From JAVBRA01 sp031548435 (GTDB taxonomy: Bacteria; Bacteroidota; Bacteroidia; Bacteroidales; Rikenellaceae): DNA of 64,000 nucleotides. Below, piece after piece: positions 36,715 through 46,369 of this stretch; within the stretch, counting starts at the first letter, position 1; every line of letters begins with the position of its first letter. The notes beneath the pieces were generated by a model that ran no database searches, was not told where the DNA came from, and worked only from the letters and a program-made list of their open reading frames with translations. The position numbers and the translations under genes were made by a program. The DNA lies in NCBI GenBank assembly GCA_031548435.1, contig JAVBRA010000006.1, positions 1-64,000 of the forward strand. Direction: 5' to 3'.

Positions 36715-39438
36715 TTAGTCGTACAGGTTATCGAGGAAACTGCTCTTCTTGTCGTACTTGAGGTCTTTGAGCGACGAGGCTTTGACGCGGATGGTGAAGC
36801 TCCAGCTCTGCCTGAAGCCCAGCGGCACCCACGAAAAGTCCATCGTGAAGCAGTGCAGGTCGCGCCCCAGGGTGATGGCCCCCGGGGTGAACTTGCGGGT
36901 GACGAAGTCGTACCCGCCGTTGAGCGAGATGCGCCATTTTTCGGTGGGGCTGACGCTGCCGTTGAACCCGAGCGACTGCACTACCTTTTTATCGTGTCCG
37001 GGCTTGGTGTAGTTGAAGCTGTAGTTGAACGAGAGCGACCACGGAACCGAGAAGTCGTAGTACTGGGCCGACATCATTTGCCGGGCGATGGCCGGGTCGA
37101 TCCCCGAATGGTCGATGAACGACTGCTCCTGCGGAGTGGGGATGTGCGCCTGCCCGCCTCCCGGCCCGCCGCCCGTGTTGGTTTTCCCGGCCGAGAACGT
37201 GTACCCGAACGAGAAGTTCATGGCCGTCATGCGCCCCAGCCCCTTGCCGTTGCTGAGGGTGTATTGGTCGATCCTGCGCCCCTTGTCGTCGATCATGTAG
37301 GGGTCGAGCGTGGCGCCGAAGTTGATCCCGAAATTCTTTAAGATGCTGGTGCGCCCCGAGATGGTGAACGGGGCCAGGTTCATCGAGTCTGCGGCGAAGT
37401 TATATGACGAGCTGATCTGCAACTGGTCGATCAGCACCATCTTGCGGGTGCCGACCGTGTCGCGCCGGTCGCGGACTTTCATTTCGATGTTGTTGCCCAG
37501 CCCGAAAGTCATTGCGGCCGATTTGCCGCGTCCCGGTACGCCGTACACGCTCCCTTCGAAGGGGGTGTACCAGGTGATGGTGCCCGTTCCGTTGACGTAG
37601 CTTTCGTAATAGTTTTTCCCGAAGTCGGGGGTGTAGCTGAACCCGACGGTGGGCGTCATCACATGGCGCATTTTCTGGATCAGCCCCTTGTTGCCGAAGT
37701 CGAACATCCCGTAGATGCGGGTCGTTCCTCCCACCGAGAGGCTGTAATCCCACACCCGGTAGAAGCCGTTGGTGGTGTCGGAGGCGACCATGCCGGTGCC
37801 CGTGTCCCACGACTTGCTGATTTTCTTGAAATACCACCGCTCGTTGTAGGTGAACGACGGGCTGATGTTCAGATTGCCTTTGAACAGGCTGAACGACGTG
37901 GTCACCGGAACGTTGTGTTTCATCCCCGTGCGCATTTTGTCGAGCGTGCTTTCGTCGAACAGGTCGTACTCCTTGGTGGTGACCGAATTGCTGAACACGC
38001 CGCTGTACGACATGCTGATCTTTTCGTACCACCGTTGCTTGCCCACCGCCTCTTTCCGTTTGAGGGGGTTGAACCTCGACACGTTGAAACTGAAGTTCGG
38101 AAGGCTGAGCATGATGGTCGTGTCGCGCGAGTTCTGCGAGTGTTGGAGGTTGGTCGAGAACGAGAACGGCGTTCCGGCCCAGTTCTTCGAGTACGAGATG
38201 CTGGAGTTGGTCTGTGTGGTCAGGTATTCGCTCAGCGACTGGGTGCTGTATTTGTTGAACGAACTGGTACCGAAGTTGACGCTGGCCGCAAAGGTCGACG
38301 TGGGGTTGAACTTGGGGTCTTGCGAGTGGGTCCAGGTAAAACGGAAGTTGCTCATGTTCTGGTAGTCGGCCGTGCCTTTCTCACCCAGGATGTCCTGCGA
38401 GTAGCGGAACGCCAGCTGCCCGTTGTACGAGTAGCGCTTGCGGTAGCCCGAACTGAGCGCCGCCTCCCACGATCCCAGGGTGTAGATGCCGCCCGTGGCC
38501 GTGATGTCGATGTAGTCGTTCAGGGCGAAGTAGTAGCCCCCGTTGCGCACGAAGAACCCTTTGGAGGTCTCCTCGCCGATTTCAGGGAAAATGAACCCCG
38601 AGTTGCGGCCCGACATCAGCGGCACGAACCCGAACGGAAGCATCAGCGGGTACACCGGCACGTCTTCGAGTTCCATGTACGAGAAGCCGAAGATCATTTT
38701 CTTGCCCGGGATGGCCTTGCCCTTCGACATCCGGAACCCGAAGTGGGGATGGGGGTGGTTGCAGGTGGTCATCAGCCCGTGCCCCACGTTGATGTCTTTG
38801 TTGGGCATGATCTTCACGATTTCGCCGTGGAGGTAGTTCTCGCCCTGCTGGGTGCTGAGGGTATAGCCTTTCAGCTTTTTGGTCTTCATGTTGTAGCGGA
38901 CGGTGTCGAGCGCGTACTTTCCTTTCCCCTCGTTGAATTCGGGCTGCTTGTAGAGCCCGAGGCTGTCGGTGCTGCCCAGTGCGTAGATGTCGCCGGTTTT
39001 GGCGTTGATGTGTGCGTAGTCGGCCTTCATCTCGACGTTGGTGTATTTGACATTGGCGTCGCGGTACATGTCGATGGTGGAGAGGGGGGGGCGGTAATCC
39101 ATCGAATCCTTGAACGTGCCGCTGACGCGGGAGTCGAGAAACCGTTTCTTCTTGAGCGAATCGGCCCGGTGGATCGAATCGGCGTCGAAGGGAATGGTTC
39201 TCAGAGTTGAAAAATCACTCCCGACCGAATCGGGCAGGGCAGAACCGATCGTCGTGTCGTCCGTTGCATTCCCGGCTGCCGCGTCGGCCTGTGCAACGGC
39301 TTGTAGCAGGGAGTCTTGCGGCGCCCCGGAAACCCCCGCCGCCTGCCCGAACAATCCGGTTCCGCATGCCAGAGGCGACAGGAACGCGGCCACAATCGCG
39401 GCACGGACGGAAATATATTTGGGCTTTTTTGGTTGCAA
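36715..39438 (-). CDS. LptD-like outer-membrane LPS assembly protein
   Basis: A 907-residue protein with a signal-like N terminus (ISVRAAIVAAFLSPLACGTGLFG), an OstA/LptA-like jelly-roll region (YTNVEMKADYAHINAKTGDIYALGSTDSLG...YNMKTKKLKGYTLSTQQGENYLHGE) and a long C-terminal beta-barrel with alternating aromatic strands ending ...SFTIRVKASSLKDLKYDKKSSFLDNLYD. This matches the Bacteroidota putative LptD family, which inserts LPS in the outer leaflet. The canonical LptD cysteine pairs are not obvious. It is upstream of the M3 peptidase gene and divergent from the amidase gene. Confidence 0.82.
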   Translation of the reverse strand: MQPKKPKYISVRAAIVAAFLSPLACGTGLFGQAAGVSGAPQDSLLQAVAQADAAAGNATDDTTIGSALPDSVGSDFSTLRTIPFDADSIHRADSLKKKRFLDSRVSGTFKDSMDYRPPLSTIDMYRDANVKYTNVEMKADYAHINAKTGDIYALGSTDSLGLYKQPEFNEGKGKYALDTVRYNMKTKKLKGYTLSTQQGENYLHGEIVKIMPNKDINVGHGLMTTCNHPHPHFGFRMSKGKAIPGKKMIFGFSYMELEDVPVYPLMLPFGFVPLMSGRNSGFIFPEIGEETSKGFFVRNGGYYFALNDYIDITATGGIYTLGSWEAALSSGYRKRYSYNGQLAFRYSQDILGEKGTADYQNMSNFRFTWTHSQDPKFNPTSTFAASVNFGTSSFNKYSTQSLSEYLTTQTNSSISYSKNWAGTPFSFSTNLQHSQNSRDTTIMLSLPNFSFNVSRFNPLKRKEAVGKQRWYEKISMSYSGVFSNSVTTKEYDLFDESTLDKMRTGMKHNVPVTTSFSLFKGNLNISPSFTYNERWYFKKISKSWDTGTGMVASDTTNGFYRVWDYSLSVGGTTRIYGMFDFGNKGLIQKMRHVMTPTVGFSYTPDFGKNYYESYVNGTGTITWYTPFEGSVYGVPGRGKSAAMTFGLGNNIEMKVRDRRDTVGTRKMVLIDQLQISSSYNFAADSMNLAPFTISGRTSILKNFGINFGATLDPYMIDDKGRRIDQYTLSNGKGLGRMTAMNFSFGYTFSAGKTNTGGGPGGGQAHIPTPQEQSFIDHSGIDPAIARQMMSAQYYDFSVPWSLSFNYSFNYTKPGHDKKVVQSLGFNGSVSPTEKWRISLNGGYDFVTRKFTPGAITLGRDLHCFTMDFSWVPLGFRQSWSFTIRVKASSLKDLKYDKKSSFLDNLYD

Positions 39439-39452
39439 TGCCGGATTATTCT

Positions 39453-39460
39453 TAATTTTG
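39453..39460 (+). promoter_or_regulatory. -7 promoter element TAATTTTG of the amidase gene
   Basis: TAnnTTTG match with TTG (39433-39435) 17 bases upstream as -33 candidate; it lies between the divergent lptD-like and amidase genes. Confidence 0.5.
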
Positions 39461-39533
39461 TGGCTCGAAGCCGGAGGCTCTAAAACTTCGCAAAGCTAAG
39501 TATTTTTTTTGAAAGAAGCATAACTTTTCCCAC

Positions 39534-40685
39534 GTGTTACGATACCGGATCATCGCTGCAATTGCAGTTGCTTTTCTTGCTGTTTCGCCGTCGTTTGCCC
39601 AGCAATCGGCCGGGGGGCTGAAAAAAGTCGTCCTCGACGCCGGCCACGGGGGGCGCGATCCCGGCGCCACGCGCACCTACAACGAGAAAGACATCGTGCT
39701 CAAGGTGGTGCTGAAGCTGGGGGCCCTGATCGAGGCGAAATACCCCGACGTCAAGGTGCTTTACACCCGCAAGACCGACGTCTACGTGACGCTGGCCGAT
39801 CGGGCGAAAGTAGCCAACGACGCCAAGGCCGACCTGTTCATCTCGGTCCATGCCGACGCGGTGGTCAGCAGCCAGCCCTCGGGAGCCACCACCTGTGTGA
39901 TGGGGCTCGATAAAACGTCGGGCAACATGGAGATCGCCAAGCGCGAGAACAGCGTCATCTACTACGAGGACGACTATTCGACCCGCTACCAGGGCTTCGA
40001 TCCCAACGACGAGGTGTCGTACATTATCTTTAAATTCATGCAGTATTCCCATCTCGATAAAAGCCTCGCCTTTGCCGAGATGCTCCAGAACTGCTATGTG
40101 AAGAATCTCGGCTCCAAAAACCGCGGCATCAGCCAGCAGCCGCTGCAGGTGTTGTGGCAGAGTGCCATGCCCAGCGTGCTTACCGAAATCGGCTTCATCT
40201 CGAATCCCGACGAGGAACGTTTCATGGCCTCGGACGCGGGGCAGGATAAAATCGCCCGGTCGTTGCTCGAAGCGTTTTCGTTGTACAAGGAAAAGATGGA
40301 TAAACTCAGCGGAGTTTCTGTCGCCCCGGCTGCGACCGCCTCCGCCGCGCAGCCCGCCGCAACGGAAACGCCTTCGTCGGGCAAGGGCGACTCCCCGCAG
40401 GCCGTTGCCGGTAATCCTGACCTGGTGTACCGGGTGCAGATCATGGCCCTGCCCAACCGGATTGCCTCCGACCACCGCGATTTCAAGAACTACCGCAACC
40501 GGGTCGAGTGCATCAGGGTCGAACCGTACTACAAATACTACGTCGGCGCCGCGGCGACTTTCAAAGAGGCGCAGGCGCTGCTGGCGGAAGTCAAACAGTC
40601 GTTCCCGCAGGCCTACATCGTGCCGTTCCACAAAGGCGGGCCCGTGTCGCTCGAAACGGCCAGATCCATCGAGTCGGCGCAGTGA
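39534..40685 (+). CDS. N-acetylmuramoyl-L-alanine amidase with C-terminal SPOR-like domain
   Basis: Cleaves the bond between MurNAc and L-Ala in peptidoglycan, mainly for daughter-cell separation. The 383-residue protein has a signal peptide (IIAAIAVAFLAVSPSFAQ), an Amidase_3 domain (KVVLDAGHGGRDPGA with zinc His38, FISVHADA, and the glutamate in SVLTEIGFISNPDEE), a Ser/Ala/Pro-rich linker (about 260-295) and a C-terminal SPOR-like region (YRVQIMALPNRI...YYKYYVGAAATFKEAQALLAEVK) that may bind denuded glycan. The start codon is GTG; no in-frame ATG lies close to the signal peptide. Confidence 0.9.
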   Translation: MLRYRIIAAIAVAFLAVSPSFAQQSAGGLKKVVLDAGHGGRDPGATRTYNEKDIVLKVVLKLGALIEAKYPDVKVLYTRKTDVYVTLADRAKVANDAKADLFISVHADAVVSSQPSGATTCVMGLDKTSGNMEIAKRENSVIYYEDDYSTRYQGFDPNDEVSYIIFKFMQYSHLDKSLAFAEMLQNCYVKNLGSKNRGISQQPLQVLWQSAMPSVLTEIGFISNPDEERFMASDAGQDKIARSLLEAFSLYKEKMDKLSGVSVAPAATASAAQPAATETPSSGKGDSPQAVAGNPDLVYRVQIMALPNRIASDHRDFKNYRNRVECIRVEPYYKYYVGAAATFKEAQALLAEVKQSFPQAYIVPFHKGGPVSLETARSIESAQ

Positions 40686-40741
40686 TCTGCATTGGCGCGG
40701 ATATTGCGTACCTGTGAAAGAACGGGGTAATTGTTTTGCTT

Positions 40742-41737
40742 ATGAAGAAGATGAAAAGTGAAGTCAAAATCGGTGTTTTTGGGGTGTTGTCGGTGTTCCT
40801 GCTGTATTGGGGCATCAGCTTCCTCAAGGGTACCAACATATTCTCGACCACCGACACCTATTATGCCTATTACGAGAAGGTGAACGGCATCCAGCGGTCG
40901 GCCCCGGTGAGCATCAACGGGTTCACGGTGGGGCGGGTCGAGCAGATCGAATACCTGGAGCAGGAGGGGCGCATGCGGTTCTCCTTGCGCATCCGCTCGA
41001 AATACAGCATCCCGGTCGACTCGAAGGTGCAGGTTTTCAGCGGGAGCCTGCTCAGCGGAAAGCAGATGGAGATCGATCTGGGAACTTCCCCGAAGATGCT
41101 TCAGGACGGCCAGACCATTGCCTCGGAATACACGCCCGGCGCACTGGAGACCGGACGGTCGGAATTCGAAGAGATCAAGGCGAAGGTTTACAGCGCCATC
41201 GATGAGTTCAACACCACCATGCGCAGCGTCAGCGCCCTGCTCGATTCGGCCAATCTGGCCAGTATCCGCGGCACGCTGGCCAACGTCAACAGCATTTCGG
41301 GCAACCTCAACTCGGTGGTGGCCGACGGCAAGGGCGATATCCAGGCGCTGATCCGGAACCTGAACACCATCAGCCGCAACCTGGCCGAGGCTTCGCCCAG
41401 GATCAACTCCATGGCTTCCAGGCTCGATGCGTTCAGCGATACGCTGGCGACTATGCCGCTGGGGGCGCTGGTGGAAAACGCCGAGCGGACAATGGCCTCG
41501 CTCAACACCACCATTGCCCGCCTGGAAAGCTCCGACGGCACGGCCGGGCTGCTGCTCACCAACCCCGACCTGTACAACGAACTGACCGAATCGAGCCGGA
41601 ACCTGAACCTGCTGCTGGAAGACCTGCGTACCAACCCCAAGCGCTATGTGAGCTTCTCGCTCTTCGGCCGCAAGGATAAAGACAAGGATAAGAACAAGGC
41701 TCCTGAGAAAGAGCCGGAAACAGAAACACAAAAATAA
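40742..41737 (+). CDS. MlaD/MCE-domain protein
   Basis: A 331-residue inner-membrane-anchored protein: KKMKSEVKIGVFGVLSVFLLYWGISFLKG is an N-terminal helix, followed by one MCE domain (YYAYYEKVNGIQRSAPVSINGFTVGRVEQI ... GSLLSGKQMEIDLG), then a long helical, Asn/Ser-rich region and a Lys/Glu tail. MCE proteins form periplasmic hexamers that shuttle phospholipids between membranes. Mla ATPase or permease genes are not in this window. An in-frame TTG six bases upstream is less likely than the ATG at 40742. Confidence 0.88.
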   Translation: MKKMKSEVKIGVFGVLSVFLLYWGISFLKGTNIFSTTDTYYAYYEKVNGIQRSAPVSINGFTVGRVEQIEYLEQEGRMRFSLRIRSKYSIPVDSKVQVFSGSLLSGKQMEIDLGTSPKMLQDGQTIASEYTPGALETGRSEFEEIKAKVYSAIDEFNTTMRSVSALLDSANLASIRGTLANVNSISGNLNSVVADGKGDIQALIRNLNTISRNLAEASPRINSMASRLDAFSDTLATMPLGALVENAERTMASLNTTIARLESSDGTAGLLLTNPDLYNELTESSRNLNLLLEDLRTNPKRYVSFSLFGRKDKDKDKNKAPEKEPETETQK

Positions 41738-41836
41738 ACGGCGGTCGTTTCCGCACAAGTTATCATTTGCAGCCGGAAGATCCGGCCGAATTTTCGGTCA
41801 GGTTTTCCGGTTGCGTCTTATCAAACATCGGTTGAT

Positions 41837-43543
41837 ATGGTTTATTTCCGGAAATACTGCCCGTCGCTGGTTCGATATGCCCGTCGCCGGAGCGTTCCCG
41901 TCCGCGTGGGGAATGTGGCGATTGGGGGCGGAAACCCCATCCGCATTCAGTCGATGACCACCACCGACACGTGCGATGTGGAGGCGTCCGTGGCGCAGGT
42001 CGGGCGTATCGCCGCTGCCGGTGCCGACATCGTGCGGCTGACGGCCCAGGGCCGTTCGCAGGCCGGGGCGTTGGGCATGATCCGTGAACGGCTGCGGGCC
42101 GGCGGGATTACGGCGCCGCTGGTGGCCGACATCCATTTCAACCCCGAGGCGGCGATGGCGGCGGCGGAAAACGTTGAGAAGGTGCGCATCAATCCCGGCA
42201 ACTTCGTAGACAAGCGGGCCGATTTCTCATTGATCGAATACACCGACGAACAATACGGCGAGGAGTTGCGGCGGTTGGAGGATAAATTCACGGCCCTGCT
42301 GGATGTGTGCGTGGCGAACAACACGGCGTTGCGCATCGGGGTGAACCACGGCTCATTGTCGGACCGGATCATGTCGCGCTACGGCGACACGCCGGCCGGG
42401 ATGGTCGCCTCGGCCATGGAATTCCTGAGGGTGTGCCGGCGCAGGGCGTTCGACAACGTGGTGGTGTCGATGAAATCGAGCAACACGCGCGTGATGGTGC
42501 AGGCTTATCGTCTGTTGGCGGCCGTCATGGACGAAGAGGAAATGGCCTTTCCGCTCCACCTGGGCGTGACCGAGGCGGGCGAGGGCGAGGACGGGCGCAT
42601 CAAGTCGGCCGTGGGGATCGGTGCATTGCTGGCCGATGGGCTGGGCGACACGATCCGGGTGTCGCTGACCGAGGAACCCGAGTGCGAAATTCCGGTGGCG
42701 CGCAAGCTGGCCGTCTATTTCGAGGGGCGCGAAGATCACGAACCGATCGGGGAGGTGGACGAGTCGCTGTACTCTCCCTATGAATATGTGCGGCGGATTT
42801 CTGCTGTTTCGGGAGTGATCGGAGGCGATAACCTTCCGGTTGTGGTGATGGATGTTATGCCCGCCGGATTGGCGGACGACGAGCCGGCGCCTGATTTTGT
42901 GGGCGACCTGGGGTGGGTTTTTTTGTCATTGCCCGAGCTGACCGATGCCGTGTTGCACGAGTTGAAACAATCGCCCGAAAGCGTCGTTGTGCTGGTTACC
43001 TATAATGTGAACGGCGTGGCCGAGCAGCGGGCGTTTTTCCTGCGTTTGATGGCTGCCGGGGTGATGAATCCGGTGATCATCCGGCGCGACTATGCCGAAG
43101 ACGACGTGGAAACCCTGCAACTCAAAGCGGCTTCCGACCTCGGGCCGCTGCTGGTGGACGGGTTCGGCGACGGGATCTGGATCAGCAACCGGGGGGCGGT
43201 GTCCGACAAAGATATTAATTCGCTGGCATTCGGTATATTGCAGGCGGCCCGGGTGCGCGTTTCGCGGGTGGAATACATTGCCTGTCCCGGTTGCGGGCGC
43301 ACGCTGTTCGACCTGCGCGAGGTGCTGTCCGAGGTCAAAAAGCATACCTCCCATCTCAAGGGTTTGAAGATAGGCGTGATGGGCTGCATTGTCAACGGCC
43401 CGGGCGAGATGGCCGACGCCGACTACGGCTATGTGGGTGCGGGCCCGGGGCGGGTGACCCTCTACAAGGGCAAAGAGGTGGTGCGGAAGAACATCCCGCA
43501 GGACGAAGCCATCGCCGAACTGCTGCGGGTGATCGGCGAATAA
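41837..43543 (+). CDS. ispG: (E)-4-hydroxy-3-methylbut-2-enyl-diphosphate synthase, long form
   Basis: Penultimate step of the MEP isoprenoid pathway, reducing the cyclic diphosphate MEcPP to HMBPP with a [4Fe-4S] cluster. The 568-residue protein has the TIM-barrel part (VAIGGGNPIRIQSMTTTDTCD, VRLTAQG, ADIHFNPEAA, VRINPGNF), then the large insert found in the three-domain (plant/Bacteroidota) type, and the C-terminal cluster ligands ACPGCGRTLFDL and GVMGCIVNGPGEMADADYGYVGAG. It ends with a strong terminator, a single-gene unit. Confidence 0.95.
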   Translation: MVYFRKYCPSLVRYARRRSVPVRVGNVAIGGGNPIRIQSMTTTDTCDVEASVAQVGRIAAAGADIVRLTAQGRSQAGALGMIRERLRAGGITAPLVADIHFNPEAAMAAAENVEKVRINPGNFVDKRADFSLIEYTDEQYGEELRRLEDKFTALLDVCVANNTALRIGVNHGSLSDRIMSRYGDTPAGMVASAMEFLRVCRRRAFDNVVVSMKSSNTRVMVQAYRLLAAVMDEEEMAFPLHLGVTEAGEGEDGRIKSAVGIGALLADGLGDTIRVSLTEEPECEIPVARKLAVYFEGREDHEPIGEVDESLYSPYEYVRRISAVSGVIGGDNLPVVVMDVMPAGLADDEPAPDFVGDLGWVFLSLPELTDAVLHELKQSPESVVVLVTYNVNGVAEQRAFFLRLMAAGVMNPVIIRRDYAEDDVETLQLKAASDLGPLLVDGFGDGIWISNRGAVSDKDINSLAFGILQAARVRVSRVEYIACPGCGRTLFDLREVLSEVKKHTSHLKGLKIGVMGCIVNGPGEMADADYGYVGAGPGRVTLYKGKEVVRKNIPQDEAIAELLRVIGE

Positions 43544-43558
43544 CGGGTTTGTCCGGAT

Positions 43559-43604
43559 AAAACAACCGGGGCGGGAGTCATTTCCCGCCCCGGTTGTTTT
43601 TCTG
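43559..43604 (+). terminator. Terminator of ispG
   Basis: AACAACCGGGGCGGGA pairs with TCCCGCCCCGGTTGTT, followed by T4; it starts 16 bases after the ispG stop. Confidence 0.9.
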
Positions 43605-43814
43605 TTTATTGTTCCGGCTATTGATTAAAACTCCGCAATTTGATTGCGCTACTTTAGTCAACTTATAAACCCACCTGCAAATCGGGTGGTAATGTAATTT
43701 CAGGCTTGTTTGAAGAATTTAAGAAATTAGCCATGAATTCGAATTAAAGCCACCTCCTTTGGGGGTGGATAATCGGATTCAAATAATTTCTTTACTTTCT
43801 ATAAACTGTTAATG

Positions 43815-43922
43815 TCATTCGCCTCTGTCATCCTGAGCTTGCCGAAGGGGCTGATTGCGCGCGGCTTTGCCCGATCAGATGTTCGACCCCGTTGCCACTC
43901 CGCTCAACATGACGGCGAATGA
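43815..43922. repeat. Imperfect palindrome of the GTCATCCTGA type
   Basis: Left arm TCATTCGCCTCTGTCATCCTGAGC pairs with the right arm ending ...GCTCAACATGACGGCGAATGA (43902-43922) with a small bulge. Related half-elements (GTCATCCTGA...) occur near 2335, 11763 and 30440. The 43605-43814 part of this 418-base gap holds small CCACC/GGTGG hairpins and no gene. Confidence 0.5.
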
Positions 43923-43961
43923 AATTCACTCACAAACTATGCGCTTTCAGTGCATGGTGGT

Positions 43962-46199
43962 TTAGTTCGATTCCGAATCTTTTTCGAGGATTTTTGGGAG
44001 TTCGTATTCGAAATTATACATTCTGAAGTTGTTTTCGAGCACCTCTCCATTACGCCCGATGACGATGTAGTGGGGGATGCCGTTGAACCGGAACAGCTCG
44101 CGCAGGTAGTTGTGGTCGCCTTCCGTAATGCGGAACGTGTGCTCCAGTTCCTGCTCGGCCACGAATTCATCGTACCGTTCTTTCGGCGACGATCGGTCGT
44201 CGGTGATGAAGATGAATACGAAATAGTCGTTGCCTTTGTATCTGGCGCGCGTTTCTTTCATCTGCTGTATGCCGGCGACGCACGGGCCGCAAGTGGTGGC
44301 CCAGAAGTCCACGAATACGATCTTGCCTCGGAATCGGTCTGCGATGCTGCGGAAAATGTCGGCGCCTTTTCCCTCAGGCAACACGTATGGGGCTTCGGCA
44401 TACGTCATTTCGAACATCTGTTCGGCCTCCCGGGCCAGGAAGGGGTTGGATATTCCTGCCTTGAATTCGGTCAGATACTCCCGCGCCCCGGCTTTGTCGA
44501 GTTGTTGGAACTGGAACCCCAATGCCCGAGCCTTGACAATCTGCCATGCCAGGGCGTCGGCCGACAGGTGCAGCTTGTTCGCCAGCAGCGAGTCTTTGGC
44601 TTCCCACTGTTTCTGGAACGAAGAGGAGCGGTTGGCGGCAAACAGCGGTTCGACGTATATTTTGGCGTAATTTTCGGTTTCCAACTTGTATTTTTCATTG
44701 AAGGCGATGACCAGAGGTTCGACCTCTTTGTACGATTCCATTTTCTGCTCCATGCTCAGTTCCTCGTTTTCGAAGATCTCCCTCACTTGCCGGAGCAGGG
44801 CTTTTTCGTCCTCGGGAACCGTTATTTTCTCCTCTTCCTCAAGGTATTGTGTGAACGTTTTGGCCGGGGTCAGCACGGTCGATTGTGCATAGCCGGGCTG
44901 AAGCGGCTTGCAGTACTCAAGGCGGTTGATGAACATGGAAAAGTCGGTCGAGAGCATCAGCGCCTGGTCGTTCATGGGAATCAGTTGCAGGAAGTCGTAA
45001 TAATCCTCCGGGAGCGGAGTCCGGGTGATGTCGTTGGCCTCGTCCGAAGAGATGTATTCTCTCGACGAGGGGTATTCAAGAAGATACGTGGCGTGGCGCA
45101 TCAGGGCGCAGTTCTTTTTAATCGACAGCGCCTGCGGGGTGAACGCGTGTTGTTCGGTTTCGGCCTTCAGCGCCGCCAGTTCCTGTGTCAGCAGCGAATC
45201 CTGCTGTTTCTTGAAATCGGCCGGGGCGATGGTTTTGACCGCTTCGTGGGTGTTGACCCATTTTCGGTATCGGACGGGGTACTGCTTCAGGTCGTCGTTG
45301 ATCTGCGCCAACGGGCCCAGGAAGACGGTGTTTTTGAACTCGCCCTCCCGGTCGCGGTAACGGTCGGCCAGCAGGAAATCGTTCCAGTCGAGGATGACGG
45401 CGGTGGTTGCGCCGGGTTCGAGGTAAAAAGTCGTGGAGCGGTTGGCGAGGTACCCGAATACCTCTCCGGGATGGTTCATCGGGACGTCGGCCGTGAAGCG
45501 CCCGTCGGGCAGCAACTCGATGACGCAGGGAAAATCCTCGTGGGTGATTTCGTTTTTGGCGTAGAGAATGCCTGAGGAAAACCCGATCCGCGGGTCGTAG
45601 CCTTTGATGTAGCCGACCAGCCGCGCCTTGCCATTGCGCAGGAAATCGGGCGCGTCGGGGGCCGTGGGAACCTGCCGGTCTGATCGGGCGACCTCGGCCT
45701 CAAGCCATGCCTTGATCTCCTCCGGGACGATGTGTCGGGGCGTTTTGCCGCTCTCTTTCGGGTCGAGCGAGATGCCGAAAACATCGATTTTTTCGACATT
45801 GCTCGATGAGTCGACGTCTTTTTGTTCCAGCTCCATTCCGAAGTCGATCTTTTTCACCGATTTGTCCAGCGGCGGAAAAATCAGCACCACCGAAGTGTCG
45901 CCCGAAGCCGGGGTGAAAATCCATTCCCCGATCTCGCCTCCGATCATATCTTTGATGTACAGCCGGTTTTTGGTGCCCGACTCCTGGATGAAGGTGGTTT
46001 TATCGAAACTGTTCCACCAGTTGGGCATGAACGTGGTAGTGACGTACAGTCGTGTTTCCTTTTTCCCCAGTTCAATGCGTGTGACGTGGTCGATGCCCGA
46101 GTTCTGCACCTCGTAGCCGGGAGAGTCGATAATCTTGTCTTTTGCCGCGAGGGTGCCGGCGGCCGCAAGCATCAGCGCGGCCAGGATCAGTTTTTTCAT
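43962..46199 (-). CDS. Exported TlpA-like thioredoxin-fold protein
   Basis: A 745-residue protein with signal peptide MKKLILAALMLAAAGTLAA, a long N-terminal region without a recognised domain (helical in the middle, including TQYLEEEEKITVPEDEKALLRQVREIF) and a C-terminal thioredoxin-like domain, IVFVDFWATTCGPCVAGIQQMKETRARY, with the redox pair Cys637-Gly-Pro-Cys640 and the cis-Pro segment NGIPHYIVIGRNGEV. Such periplasmic TlpA/ResA-like proteins reduce or isomerise disulfides; the large N-terminal part is typical of Bacteroidota versions but of unknown role. A single-gene unit. Confidence 0.85.
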   Translation of the reverse strand: MKKLILAALMLAAAGTLAAKDKIIDSPGYEVQNSGIDHVTRIELGKKETRLYVTTTFMPNWWNSFDKTTFIQESGTKNRLYIKDMIGGEIGEWIFTPASGDTSVVLIFPPLDKSVKKIDFGMELEQKDVDSSSNVEKIDVFGISLDPKESGKTPRHIVPEEIKAWLEAEVARSDRQVPTAPDAPDFLRNGKARLVGYIKGYDPRIGFSSGILYAKNEITHEDFPCVIELLPDGRFTADVPMNHPGEVFGYLANRSTTFYLEPGATTAVILDWNDFLLADRYRDREGEFKNTVFLGPLAQINDDLKQYPVRYRKWVNTHEAVKTIAPADFKKQQDSLLTQELAALKAETEQHAFTPQALSIKKNCALMRHATYLLEYPSSREYISSDEANDITRTPLPEDYYDFLQLIPMNDQALMLSTDFSMFINRLEYCKPLQPGYAQSTVLTPAKTFTQYLEEEEKITVPEDEKALLRQVREIFENEELSMEQKMESYKEVEPLVIAFNEKYKLETENYAKIYVEPLFAANRSSSFQKQWEAKDSLLANKLHLSADALAWQIVKARALGFQFQQLDKAGAREYLTEFKAGISNPFLAREAEQMFEMTYAEAPYVLPEGKGADIFRSIADRFRGKIVFVDFWATTCGPCVAGIQQMKETRARYKGNDYFVFIFITDDRSSPKERYDEFVAEQELEHTFRITEGDHNYLRELFRFNGIPHYIVIGRNGEVLENNFRMYNFEYELPKILEKDSESN

Positions 46200-46310
46200 A
46201 GTGCGTTGCCGTGTCTTAGTGTATTGTAAATGTAACTATAATTTCACGATATCCAAATTTTTACATTCTTTACCCGAAATGGCGGCTTGGGGTATATTGT
46301 TCAAGAAACA

Positions 46311-46341
46311 AATTCCCCACTCGTTTCGGGAGCGGGGAATC
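46311..46341 (-). terminator. Terminator-like hairpin after the methyltransferase gene
   Basis: On the minus strand ATTCCCCGCT pairs with AGTGGGGAAT around a 7-base loop, with one mismatch, and leads into TTTG. It lies about 30 bases after the methyltransferase stop. Confidence 0.55.
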
Positions 46342-46369
46342 TCGTTTTTTGAATATCCGGGGCGGGAGA

